A DNA stretch of 15,772 bases. It comes from a bacterium. GTDB taxonomy: Bacteria > Babelota > Babeliae > Babelales > Babelaceae. Below the pieces are notes generated by a model, which saw only the letters and a list, made by a program, of their open reading frames with translations, did no database searches and was not told the DNA's origin. The stretch covers positions 1 through 15,772 of the forward strand of contig JAJZMR010000096.1 of the NCBI GenBank assembly GCA_021847535.1, in the 5' to 3' direction. Made by a program: the position numbers and the translations under genes. Shown here one piece after another: positions 1 through 7,538 of the stretch (positions are counted from its first letter, which is position 1; every line of letters begins with the position of its first letter).

Positions 1-18
1 AAATAAGCTTACGAGCAT
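1..18 (-). CDS. Start of an unidentified gene, cut by the window edge
   Basis: Only six codons (M-L-V-S-L-F) lie in the window, so no function can be assigned. The start is supported by a strong Shine-Dalgarno sequence, GAGGAG, at 30-25 on the minus strand, six bases before the ATG at 18-16. The gene lies downstream of the truncated sulfotransferase on the same strand, 81 bases after its stop. A hydrophobic beginning (LVSLF) would fit another exported protein but is too short to judge. Confidence 0.5.
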
Positions 19-99
19 TTTCTTCTCCTCTTTATGTTTTCTTTACAAGAAGATTAGTAAATGCTCGTTTTTTTACAAGATTTTTACGTCGAACTCACG

Positions 100-585
100 T
101 TATAGCTGTAAGTTTTCAAAATAGTGTTGAAAATTTTTGCGGCCATCAGGTGATAGGAGCGGGCTTAAAGATGGTTTGCCTAAGTTTCTTATGATAGCTT
201 CTTTAGGATTTCTGAGAAGAAAAATAAGTCGCTCTGTTTTGCTATTGTGCATTTTTGTTCCAAAGAAATTTAAATCTGCCAAAGTGTGGGCTTTCCAAAT
301 AGGAGCCTTAGAGAAATTTAAAAAATGCTGACCATTGGTGCCAATGGGGAGCGCGTGCGGTGCGATATTAACCATAAATTCCATTGTGGGTGTTTGAGTT
401 AATACTTCAATGCAGTATCGCATCCATGTATTGCCTGATCTTAAAAATGAAAAAAGAAAAATCCGTGGTTCTTGGTGTGCAAGGAAGGTTCTCATTAAGG
501 CTTCTGGATCTACTTGCTTGCAATCAATCAAAATTTTATTTAAAAATGTGATAAAAAATGAGATTATAATTATTTTTTTAACCAC
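100..585 (-). pseudogene. Truncated sulfotransferase with N-terminal signal sequence
   Basis: Sulfotransferase-family proteins move sulfate from PAPS to a sugar or other hydroxyl. The 5'-phosphosulfate-binding loop is visible as SFLRSGNTWMRY (residues about 46-57), and the 3'-phosphate-binding motif as LLRNPKEA (about 123-130). The reading frame stops at about 161 residues, right after a YFENLQL segment. Family members usually run to 250-300 residues, so the C-terminal half is missing. After the TAA the same frame reads REFDVKIL and then a second TAA, which could be decayed continuation. I prefer the GTG start at 585, because AGAGGG lies five bases before it and the protein then begins MVKKIIIISFF, a typical signal or anchor sequence; the in-frame ATG at 600 has no ribosome site. 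Remnant versus a real short protein is unresolved. It is divergent from the GT run at 784. Confidence 0.7.
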
Positions 586-681
586 GGGAACCCTCTGCAT
601 GAGATAAAAAACATTTCAAATTTGATGGTATTGCAACATGAATGTTGAATGCAATGATAATTGCGGCGAAAAAAATCTGGT

Positions 682-710
682 TTGCAAGTAGGGCAGATTC
701 GTACTATTAT
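682..710 (+). promoter_or_regulatory. Candidate sigma70-type promoter for the three-gene plus run
   Basis: TTGCAA (682-687) and TATTAT (705-710) are separated by 17 bases, matching 4/6 and 5/6 of the consensus. This predicts a start near 717 and a leader of about 65 bases to the ATG at 784, with AAGGA at 771-775 as ribosome site. It lies in the only non-coding stretch ahead of the plus-strand genes. It is a pattern match only. Confidence 0.35.
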
Positions 711-783
711 TCTCCAAGACATTACTGCAAATGCATAACCATTGATTTGTTGGGCATACGGGAAAAAATAAAGGAAAAAAGTT

Positions 784-1863
784 ATGAAGATTAAAAAAGG
801 AAATTTGAGTGTCGCATTCTTACTAAACATGATTATTTTATTGCCGATTTTAGCAAAACAAGTAAAAATTGGTTTTTTTATTAATCATATGTCGATTGGT
901 GGGGTCGAAGTTTCAACGTATGATTATGCAGATTTTAACGAGACGATTCTTGGCAATATATCATATATATTAAATTATACTGAATATGCGAACCGTCCAG
1001 GCAATTATGAAAATCCCGATCATTCAAGAACTGCCAATGAAAAATTTATAAATCGGTTTGGCTCACGCTATTTTAATTGTAATAGTATGCAAGAAATTGA
1101 TGAGGTTATACAAAAAGAAAACATAGATATCTTTTATGTACAAAAGGCTGGTGAAATTGATAATAAAATTTCAAAAGTTTGTAAAAATGCGGTGCATGCC
1201 GTATTTACTGATCTGCAACCGCATGGAGATGTATATGCCGGAATTTCCCGTTGGCTGAGCAATATTTATCGATATGCCAAGCTTCCCTATGTGCCATATA
1301 TGGTAAGGTTATATGACACGCAAGATAATTTACGAAGTGAGCTTGGAATTCCTCACGAAGCGGTTGTTTTTGGTAGACATGGAGGTTATGGAAGTTTTGA
1401 CATTGCCTTTGTTCATGAAGCAGTTCGTGAAGTTGCGCATGCTCATCCTGATTGGTATTTTGTTTTTTTAAATACGGCAAAATTTTGTGATTTGGCAAAT
1501 GTTATTTTCTTGCCTTCTACTGCAAATATGGAATATAAGACGAAGTTTATTAATACATGTGATGTCATGATTCACGCGCGTCATCGTGGAGAAACATTTG
1601 GGCTTGCTTGCGCCGAATTTTCAATAAAAAATAAGCCCGTGATTACTTGGCTTGGATCTTATGAGCGAAATCATATTGAAGTATTATCAAATAAAGGACT
1701 TTATTATAACGATAAAGCTGATTTATTAAATTTAATAAATTTTTGTGGCAACAATATAAGTGAAATTCGTTCAGGAGATTGGGACGCATATTCAAAGGAA
1801 TTTATTCCAGAAATTGTTATGAAAAAATTTCATGATGTTTTTATTAGGCCTTGCCTGCAATAA
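784..1863 (+). CDS. Exported GT-B glycosyltransferase, GT4-like
   Basis: This is probably a retaining glycosyltransferase using a nucleotide sugar. The N-terminal half holds a Rossmann-like segment IGFFINHMSIGGVE (about 29-42), with the GGVE loop seen in GT4 enzymes. The C-terminal half holds the donor-site block RGETFGLACAEF (about 268-279) followed by KPVITW, the usual GT4 E-x7-E region. A signal peptide precedes this: basic MKIKK, a hydrophobic stretch to about residue 23, and a possible cleavage after ILA (about 22-24), only a few residues before the first catalytic strand. Ribosome site AAGGA lies eight bases before the ATG. It is first in a three-gene plus run, followed 25 bases later by the next gene. 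Donor and acceptor are unknown. At 359 residues it is near full length for the fold. Confidence 0.8.
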   Translation: MKIKKGNLSVAFLLNMIILLPILAKQVKIGFFINHMSIGGVEVSTYDYADFNETILGNISYILNYTEYANRPGNYENPDHSRTANEKFINRFGSRYFNCNSMQEIDEVIQKENIDIFYVQKAGEIDNKISKVCKNAVHAVFTDLQPHGDVYAGISRWLSNIYRYAKLPYVPYMVRLYDTQDNLRSELGIPHEAVVFGRHGGYGSFDIAFVHEAVREVAHAHPDWYFVFLNTAKFCDLANVIFLPSTANMEYKTKFINTCDVMIHARHRGETFGLACAEFSIKNKPVITWLGSYERNHIEVLSNKGLYYNDKADLLNLINFCGNNISEIRSGDWDAYSKEFIPEIVMKKFHDVFIRPCLQ

Positions 1864-1888
1864 ATTGTCAAAATGAGGCACGTATTTT

Positions 1889-2800
1889 ATGAATTTTATA
1901 AAAAATTATTTTTATATTCTTTTGCTCGTAACCTTTTTTGACGTTTGCAGTATGGTTATATGCACTGCTGGCAATAGCGCCTATTTTCCCCATTTGTTGA
2001 ATCTTATTGGGAGTATTCATAAGATTGATTTTGATAACTTACAAGAAATAATGGTTTTTGACTTGGGCTTAACGAATCAAGAAATTCAAAATATTAATTC
2101 CATCCAAAAGACTCATGTTTATAAAGTTAAAAAAACAGACCCATCAATTCTTGATTTCATGTATGCGCCGCAGGGCTATAGATCACTTGGATGGTTTGCG
2201 TGGAAGCCTGTTGTTATAAAACAAGCCCTTGATCGGCATGAGCGCGTGCTTTGGCTGGATGCGGGTAATACTGTTTTAAAATCGCTTATGCCAATTTTTG
2301 AATGTATAGATGAGTTTGGTTATTTTATATGCACGATAGGCAATGATACCATTGATGGGCGCTGGAAACATCCTGTGGGTTGGGGAGCTACACGATTTGT
2401 TAGAGAAAAATATGATTTAGATTCTCGAGAAAATAGATGGATTCTTGATCAGGAATTTATTGAAGGTGGCATATGTGGGTTCAAAAAAAATCATGAAATA
2501 TATAAAGATTTTTTGATGCCACTTTATCAAAGTACCTTTGATATAAGAAACTTTGAAGACGATGGCACACCCCCAGGGCTTGGAAGGCATGATCAGGTCC
2601 TCATGAGCATTTTGGTTTACCAGAAACATCTTAAGTTTTTTAGGCAGGACTATACACAACGATACCCGATGGTCATTTTGGGAAAAGATATATTCATAAC
2701 ATGGAATCCAGCGCATGTAGATGATCGCACAACTCTTTATAGATCAAGAAATGATATTGGGCGCATTGATAATTTTGAAAAATATATAAGGAGATTTTAA
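1889..2800 (+). CDS. Exported GT-A-like glycosyltransferase (DUF1647/GT8-like)
   Basis: This is a probable glycosyltransferase of GT-A type. The signature is WFAWKPVVI (about 102-110) followed by RVLWLDAGN (119-127). WLDAG sits where GT8-like families carry the metal-binding DXD, although the second acidic residue is absent here. Further conserved-looking blocks are IEGGICGF (191-198) and GRHDQVLMS (232-240), which resemble the acceptor side and late aspartate of DUF1647/GT8-type enzymes. The first 21 residues (MNFIKNYF, hydrophobic core, VCS) form a signal peptide, and the first catalytic strand MVICTAGN begins immediately after. The ribosome site is GAGG at 1875-1878. The gene ends four bases before the next start, so the two are probably co-translated. 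The assignment is by recalled family resemblance; the substrate is unknown. Confidence 0.65.
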   Translation: MNFIKNYFYILLLVTFFDVCSMVICTAGNSAYFPHLLNLIGSIHKIDFDNLQEIMVFDLGLTNQEIQNINSIQKTHVYKVKKTDPSILDFMYAPQGYRSLGWFAWKPVVIKQALDRHERVLWLDAGNTVLKSLMPIFECIDEFGYFICTIGNDTIDGRWKHPVGWGATRFVREKYDLDSRENRWILDQEFIEGGICGFKKNHEIYKDFLMPLYQSTFDIRNFEDDGTPPGLGRHDQVLMSILVYQKHLKFFRQDYTQRYPMVILGKDIFITWNPAHVDDRTTLYRSRNDIGRIDNFEKYIRRF

Positions 2801-2804
2801 TCAC

Positions 2805-3677
2805 ATGTTGTATAAAATGATACTACTTGTTTTTTTTTGCTACGCACAAGGGCTTAGCGAGAGTTTGCTTGAAAAGCATTTTTCGGATATTGTTTTGATT
2901 ATTAATTTCAATCATCCGTACTATTCTAATGTGAACTTTTTAAAGGAGTTATACGGGCCTGTTTTTAAAAACATTATTTTTTATGGTGAAAAAGAGGGAG
3001 AAGAAGTTACAAAAGTGCATACGCGAACAGGATATTTATTGGCTGAAGTAATTCAAGATGCATGTAAAAAATTTCCTCATGCACGAGGTTACTTATTTCT
3101 ACAAGACGATTGCGTACTGCATTTTTGGAATTTATTAAAATTGGATCAAAACAAAATCTGGTATGCAGTAAAATTTAATGATGGATTAACGCCGCACCAT
3201 AAATTTTATAGCGTTTTGAATTTAAATGGACACTGTAAGGGATTCAGTTGGGATAGATGGAATTATGATTGTGGCTTTAGAGCGGCTTGGGGCGCATATT
3301 GTAAATTGAGCGCTCACTATTTAAAAAATATATCACGCAATGTAGGGGAAAATTATATTCCTGCAAATATGTGTGAAGTTTTTTATGTTCCAGCACGCTT
3401 TAGAGAGTCTTTTCTTGAATTAAATACCCTTTTTAAGGGTGTATTTTGCGAAATGGCGGTTCCGACAATATTGTGCTGTCTTGATTTAATAGATAACTGG
3501 GAGCAGCTTGATATGCTTGGGGGCGCGGGAGTAGGTGTTGGCACCCCTGGCAGCCCTATGCTTATGAATTATCCTACACATGTAAGCTGGGTTCATCCTG
3601 TTAAATTTTCTTATCCTGAAAATAGACAACGTATTTTTGACTTATTTATGAACATGCTACAAAATCTTGATTTTTAA
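2805..3677 (+). CDS. Exported homologue of the STELLO C-terminal glycosyltransferase half
   Basis: This matches, from memory, the C-terminal half of plant STELLO proteins, Golgi glycosyltransferase-like proteins that bind cellulose synthase complexes. Shared blocks in the same order are LKELYGPVFKNIIF (46-59; STELLO has a LLYGR-FKTVVI stretch), GYLFLQDDCVLHFWNLL (95-111; GFLFVEDDTVLNYWNLL in STELLO), DQNKIW (114-119), EVFYVPARF (191-199), a DL-to-MAVP segment (about 217-228), and a late HP motif (264-265). The DD at 101-102 is the likely metal or donor site. A signal peptide occupies about residues 1-17. The ribosome site AAGGAG lies 11 bases before the ATG. It is last in the plus run, ends just before the terminator hairpin, and faces the gene for the other STELLO half (3725-4807) tail to tail. 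Reaction and substrate are not established. Confidence 0.75.
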   Translation: MLYKMILLVFFCYAQGLSESLLEKHFSDIVLIINFNHPYYSNVNFLKELYGPVFKNIIFYGEKEGEEVTKVHTRTGYLLAEVIQDACKKFPHARGYLFLQDDCVLHFWNLLKLDQNKIWYAVKFNDGLTPHHKFYSVLNLNGHCKGFSWDRWNYDCGFRAAWGAYCKLSAHYLKNISRNVGENYIPANMCEVFYVPARFRESFLELNTLFKGVFCEMAVPTILCCLDLIDNWEQLDMLGGAGVGVGTPGSPMLMNYPTHVSWVHPVKFSYPENRQRIFDLFMNMLQNLDF

Positions 3678-3682
3678 TTGTA

Positions 3683-3718
3683 ATAAAGAGGGCAGAAATT
3701 TTTTTCTGCCCTCTTTAT
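3683..3718. terminator. Perfect bidirectional intrinsic terminator between convergent runs
   Basis: A 16-bp perfect stem (3683-3698 with 3703-3718) encloses a TTTT loop. On the plus strand it is followed by CTTTTTTTC; on the minus strand it is followed by a weaker T-rich stretch. It lies six bases after the stop of the plus run and seven before the stop of the minus run, so it can end both. Confidence 0.9.
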
Positions 3719-3724
3719 CTTTTT

Positions 3725-4807
3725 TCAAATTTCTTGGATATCGCGTAGATCGCTGATCCATGCATTAATAAGTTCTAATTCCAATTCTCTAATAAATTGA
3801 TTTTTTATAACATAGGTGTAGATATCATGAAAATGTTCATAAATATGGTTTGTTTTTGAAGGTCTCCATTTTCGTAATGCATCTATAAGAAATTCAGTTT
3901 TGAGGTATAAGTCCTGTTCACCGATAAAATCTTTTATTAAATCATGATCATTACGTTCCTGGATAGCTGTTGGCCGGGTGAAACAAAGATGATTCCCTGT
4001 CTCCCATAACAGCCGTTGCGTAATATATCCACGCCAAATGTCGCAGACCCTAAATGGTACGTGTTTCGGTATATAGAGTCCCCAAAATGCCTCTTGGTGG
4101 AAAAGGGTATTTTGTGTGTTAAACGGACAAAAAACGCCCCTGGCAAGAACACACGCATGTTTAGTCGCATCAAATACAATATTGCTTGCGTCTTGGCGTG
4201 TGAGTCTAAATATGGCGTCAACATCAGGATCGTTATTAACCAGTCCTTGTTCTATGACAATATGTTCAGGAAGCTTGAATGGGCTGTGTGTATAATTTGA
4301 TCTTTGCCTGATATATGAAAGAGGATATCCTCGTGGCCATAATGTTGGTTGGCCAAAATGATCATAGACGTTAATAACAGGGTCGTTACTGTCAAGGAGG
4401 GTCACTTTAGCCGTATTTCTAAATATTTGTATATCATCAATGTAATTATCATCATCCGTTTCGTATATGATTTTGGCCCCATGCGCAATGGCGTAAAGAT
4501 ATCCTATATTTTTACGTGCATAGTGGTTCCAAGGCAGTAATTTTGCAAGCTTGAAGGGTAGGGCATCCTGATCTTGTGGGCTTAGATAGATACAGTTTTC
4601 ATCTAAATACCAATCCGAAGGGGTTTTTTTATCTCCTATGACCAAAAGTTGCCAATTTTGTAATTGGGCGAGCTTTTTTAGCGCGGGTGTTGGGTGTTGA
4701 ATGGTGGTAACAACTATCCATTTATCATGTTGAATGGCGGCAAAAGCGCTATTGAAACCAATAAAGAAGAAAATTTTCAGGATTGGATATATATTAATTT
4801 TTATCAT
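3725..4807 (-). CDS. Exported STELLO N-terminal half (DUF288 glycosyltransferase)
   Basis: This closely resembles the DUF288 domain (Pfam PF03385) that forms the N-terminal half of STELLO-like proteins. Key blocks are IVVTTIQHPTPALKKLA (31-47), WQLLVIGDKKTPSDW (52-66), LPWNHYARKNIGYLYAI (91-107), AKIIYETDDDN (111-121, probable metal-binding acidic cluster), FCPFNTQNTLF (226-236), AFWGLYIP (240-247), RGYITQRLLWETG (259-271) and EQDLYLKTEFLI (297-308). All have counterparts, in the same order, in the plant proteins as I remember them. The signal peptide is residues 1 to about 23, ending AFA, with the catalytic domain starting at about residue 29. The ATG overlaps the upstream gene's TGA (ATGA, 4 nt), so translation is coupled. 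It is the last gene of the ten-gene run. The eukaryotic protein carries both halves in one chain; here they are separate genes. Confidence 0.85.
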   Translation of the reverse strand: MIKINIYPILKIFFFIGFNSAFAAIQHDKWIVVTTIQHPTPALKKLAQLQNWQLLVIGDKKTPSDWYLDENCIYLSPQDQDALPFKLAKLLPWNHYARKNIGYLYAIAHGAKIIYETDDDNYIDDIQIFRNTAKVTLLDSNDPVINVYDHFGQPTLWPRGYPLSYIRQRSNYTHSPFKLPEHIVIEQGLVNNDPDVDAIFRLTRQDASNIVFDATKHACVLARGVFCPFNTQNTLFHQEAFWGLYIPKHVPFRVCDIWRGYITQRLLWETGNHLCFTRPTAIQERNDHDLIKDFIGEQDLYLKTEFLIDALRKWRPSKTNHIYEHFHDIYTYVIKNQFIRELELELINAWISDLRDIQEI

Positions 4808-5895
4808 GCAAAGCTCTTTTTAATTTTTTCTTTTTGAATAATTTTTTCTTGTTCGATATGAATATTTTTGAGTAAATCTCTTTCTTTTTCGCTAAAAAAA
4901 TTTTCTTGTTTGTAATCGGGTATAAAGCCTTTAAGCAAGCAGTCGACAAAATAGAGATTTGAAAAAAGCATTTGTTTGGGGCTTATAAGATATTGTTGTG
5001 CGGCTTCAAGATAAGCCTCATATTCTGTGCGTGACATACTTATCAAAAATTTAAAAAGTTCTTTATTTGAAGAAAATTTACGCCTATCGATGAAGCATTC
5101 AGCCGGAATGTAGTCGGTAATATTACTGGCACCCCAATAGATAGGGACACAGCCAGCCAATAGACAATGATGAATTTTTTCAGAAACATACCCGGCAATA
5201 TCCCTAATGTTTTCGTAGCAGAGAGAAAACTTGTAATGCGCGAGGGTTTGTAATTTATCTGGCACAAATCCCTTATAGCATGAAAAATTTTGTCTTTCCC
5301 ATCCTGGCCCATACAGGTCGAGGAGGTCGGGAGCATTTTTTTCAAAAAATATAACAGTTTTTAGCCGTTCACTGTAAAGCTCTTGAGGGTGATTTGATCG
5401 CTTGTTTGCTATTAAAGTGCAGCAAAATTTCTTCTTTTCATAGGGTATTTTTTCAAGGGGAGTTGAGTTTGGTTGTGGGTAAAAAAATTTAAAATATTTT
5501 TTATTATCTACAAGATCATCAGCCCAAGTAAAAATAAGATTAATATCCTTATGCAGGTTTTTATCAAAATTTGCCGGTTTTACTGATGGAGGTTCCCATA
5601 AAAAAAGGGCGCATCGATTTGTACCGTAAAGATCGCTTAATTTAGCATGATTGGTCGGGATGTCAAATTGGGTTCCATAAAAAATATCATTTTTTTTATT
5701 GTTATAGCGATAGGTGGTAATATCGTATCCTTGCTTTCTGAGCCTTTCACGAAGAAGTTGCCATTCTTTGCCGCCATCAACAAGGTCAAAGAGTTTATCA
5801 TTCTGAAGATCTTGCGCAAACCAGTCTAAGTAAATGATGTTCCCCGTTGCGGACAAAAAAAGGGGTATCGTGGAAATTATGGAGGTTTTTATCAT
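4804..5895 (-). CDS. Exported GT10 alpha-1,3/4-fucosyltransferase
   Basis: GT10 enzymes add fucose from GDP-fucose to GlcNAc or Glc, giving Lewis-type structures. The family signature is clear at 221-257: FSLCYEN, YVSEKI, AGCVPIYWGA, then IPAECFID (263-270). The upstream IANKRSNHPQELYSER (162-177) fits the N-terminal end of the GT10 C-terminal domain. A hydrophobic leader (IISTIPLFLSATG, about 6-18) precedes the domain; it is weaker than its neighbours' but consistent with export. The C-terminus is lysine- and glutamate-rich (about 335-361), as in some bacterial fucosyltransferases whose basic tails bind membranes. The start lacks a Shine-Dalgarno; CCTCCT lies directly before the ATG, so translation probably depends on the upstream gene 15 bases away. 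Linkage and acceptor cannot be told from sequence. Confidence 0.9.
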   Translation of the reverse strand: MIKTSIISTIPLFLSATGNIIYLDWFAQDLQNDKLFDLVDGGKEWQLLRERLRKQGYDITTYRYNNKKNDIFYGTQFDIPTNHAKLSDLYGTNRCALFLWEPPSVKPANFDKNLHKDINLIFTWADDLVDNKKYFKFFYPQPNSTPLEKIPYEKKKFCCTLIANKRSNHPQELYSERLKTVIFFEKNAPDLLDLYGPGWERQNFSCYKGFVPDKLQTLAHYKFSLCYENIRDIAGYVSEKIHHCLLAGCVPIYWGASNITDYIPAECFIDRRKFSSNKELFKFLISMSRTEYEAYLEAAQQYLISPKQMLFSNLYFVDCLLKGFIPDYKQENFFSEKERDLLKNIHIEQEKIIQKEKIKKSFA

Positions 5896-5910
5896 AGGAG
5901 GAAATCAATT

Positions 5911-6597
5911 TTATTGTTTTAAAAAAAATTCGTCAGCTCCTACTTTCCCGATATAGGTATATCCCTTTTTGCTGAGAAAATTTCTTGCAAAGGGGGTATC
6001 ATAGTTATTTTCAACGCCTATTACCGTTATATCGAAGGTATCATAATCTATTGCTTCAAGTATTTTTTCTTCTCCACCTTCGGTATCTATGGAGAGATAA
6101 TCGACGTGAAAAAGATTATATTTCTCTAGAAGGTCATTTAATTTTATGCAATCAACGGTAAAAATTTGCTGCGTACAATTGTATTCTTTTGATTCTTTAT
6201 TAATACGTTGAATATGGCGAGGATCATATTCATCAACAAGTCCGCTGAGCATGTCAGATTTTCCTACAACATGGAGGAACGATGCTTTTCCATTAAAGTG
6301 TGAAACACAGGCTTGAACACAGTGGCATTTCCTATTTTTAACAAGCTTTACAAACTGTTCCGGTATTGGCTCAATACAAATGCCTGACCAACCATAGTCG
6401 ATTTCTAAATTATAGGTGTTGCTAAAACGAATTCCATCATAGGCTCCAATTTCCACAAAGATGCCATTTTTTTTACCTTTAAAAAGCGTTTCAATGAGGT
6501 ACTGATCCTGCCCGCACTGGCTTACATAATTCATTTTTTTTGCCTGCATTCCAGCTGTTGCCAAAAATAATGATAATAATAATGTATATTTTTTCAT
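5911..6597 (-). CDS. Exported FkbM-family methyltransferase (first copy)
   Basis: FkbM proteins (Methyltransf_21) are SAM-dependent O-methyltransferases, often acting on sugars. Motif I is VEIGAYDG (48-55), the acidic strand is ICIEPIPE (73-80), and the late motif is DYLSIDTEGGEE (166-177), which is typical of the family. The 228-residue length is ordinary. I chose the ATG at 6597 rather than an upstream one because AGGA lies five bases before it and the protein then starts with a clean signal peptide (MKKYTLLLSLFLATAGMQA, cleavage after residue 19). It lies 17 bases downstream of a GT2 gene and 15 upstream of the GT10 gene. SAM is not known in the periplasm, so the signal peptide is odd for this family. 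Confidence 0.85.
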   Translation of the reverse strand: MKKYTLLLSLFLATAGMQAKKMNYVSQCGQDQYLIETLFKGKKNGIFVEIGAYDGIRFSNTYNLEIDYGWSGICIEPIPEQFVKLVKNRKCHCVQACVSHFNGKASFLHVVGKSDMLSGLVDEYDPRHIQRINKESKEYNCTQQIFTVDCIKLNDLLEKYNLFHVDYLSIDTEGGEEKILEAIDYDTFDITVIGVENNYDTPFARNFLSKKGYTYIGKVGADEFFLKQ

Positions 6598-6614
6598 AAA
6601 AATCCTATTTTTAT

Positions 6615-7538
6615 TTAAGCATTCCAATTGACATCCCAAATATCGAGGTGTTTAAAAAAATCTTTGCCATACTGTCTAAACCATTCATTTACCTGTTTTT
6701 TCCGCCAAAGTTCTGGTTTTTTAAAGACTTTTTCATCGAAAAATGGATAGTTAAACCATCGCGCAGGTGCCTGTTTAAACCTTATATTTCGTTCATCCTT
6801 GCTTTGACCATAAGTAACATTGATATCTAAGATTGATTTCTTAGGATCATGAATATGCTCCAAACAACGGTACCAGGCCTGTTTGACTAAAAGATTATCC
6901 CAATTAACGAATTGAAAATGAAGAATGCCCCTGTTTGAGTCAGTGTTGGGATAATATTTGCCATTTAGACCTGTTGGGATTGAAGAGGCGTGTAAAAAAC
7001 CTGTAGGGTAGTAAGCTATTCCGTTGTCACAAAAAATTCGTTGATTGTCGCGAGGGACCCACACAGAGCCATCATCGCGGTATTGATGGATACTTCTCCA
7101 AAGATTTATCCAAAGACAGCCCATAGAATCCCCTGGCTTGAGCGAGAGAATTCTATTGCGTAGCCAATTATTCTCTAAGCAATCAGCGCTAAATATTTCG
7201 TCTGCATCGATAATAACCATATGCGTTCCGCCAATTTCACGCGCGGCTTGAAGGAGTTTGTTTTTGTTTGACGGCTCATTCCAATCTTTCCATGATGTGT
7301 TCTCTATTATTTTTTCAATGGCGCATTCATCTGTTAATTTTTTAATAATCGTTAAAGTATTATCAGTTGATGCATCATCTAAAATAACAATTGCATCAGT
7401 GTAGCAGCTTAACGCCCTTAAGCACTGTTCGATAAAAATTTCTTCATTTTTAACCTGAACAAGACCGACAATTTTATTGGCCGATAAAGGTAAATCAAAA
7501 ATAATATAAAAAAATATACTGTATTTTATAAATTTCAT
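6615..7538 (-). CDS. Exported family 2 glycosyltransferase (Glyco_tranf_2_4-like)
   Basis: This is a GT-A inverting glycosyltransferase. The donor-binding aspartates are in VILDDASTD (51-59), and the metal-binding DXD is in IIDADEIF (109-116). The middle contains NKNKLLQAAREIGG (91-104) and a DNQRIF stretch, as in the LPS core glucosyltransferase-like branch of GT2. The signal peptide covers residues 1-20 (MKFIKYSIFFYIIF..LSA), and the first strand KIVGLVQVKNEE begins at residue 22. I chose the ATG at 7538: AGGA lies six bases before it, whereas the GTG at 7541 is only three bases from the same site. The ATG shares one base with the upstream stop (TGATG), so translation is coupled. Donor and acceptor are unknown. 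Confidence 0.85.
   Translation of the reverse strand: MKFIKYSIFFYIIFDLPLSANKIVGLVQVKNEEIFIEQCLRALSCYTDAIVILDDASTDNTLTIIKKLTDECAIEKIIENTSWKDWNEPSNKNKLLQAAREIGGTHMVIIDADEIFSADCLENNWLRNRILSLKPGDSMGCLWINLWRSIHQYRDDGSVWVPRDNQRIFCDNGIAYYPTGFLHASSIPTGLNGKYYPNTDSNRGILHFQFVNWDNLLVKQAWYRCLEHIHDPKKSILDINVTYGQSKDERNIRFKQAPARWFNYPFFDEKVFKKPELWRKKQVNEWFRQYGKDFFKHLDIWDVNWNA

Noticed and set aside
570-830. Minus-strand ORF of 86 codons with a signal-like start
   Set aside because: It overlaps the start of the GT-B gene at 784, has no Shine-Dalgarno, and its C-terminal half shows no family motif. Its hydrophobic start is partly the reverse complement of the signal peptide of the plus gene.
2273-2280. Possible frameshift runs in the plus-strand GT genes
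   Set aside because: Reading frames are continuous with all expected blocks in order, so no break is supported.
3937-4224. ORFs inside the STELLO-like gene on both strands
   Set aside because: They are shadows of the 3725-4807 gene: no ribosome sites and no recognisable protein.
5043-5345. Minus-strand ORF inside the GT10 gene
   Set aside because: It lies in another frame of the clear GT10 domain, with no motif or start signal.
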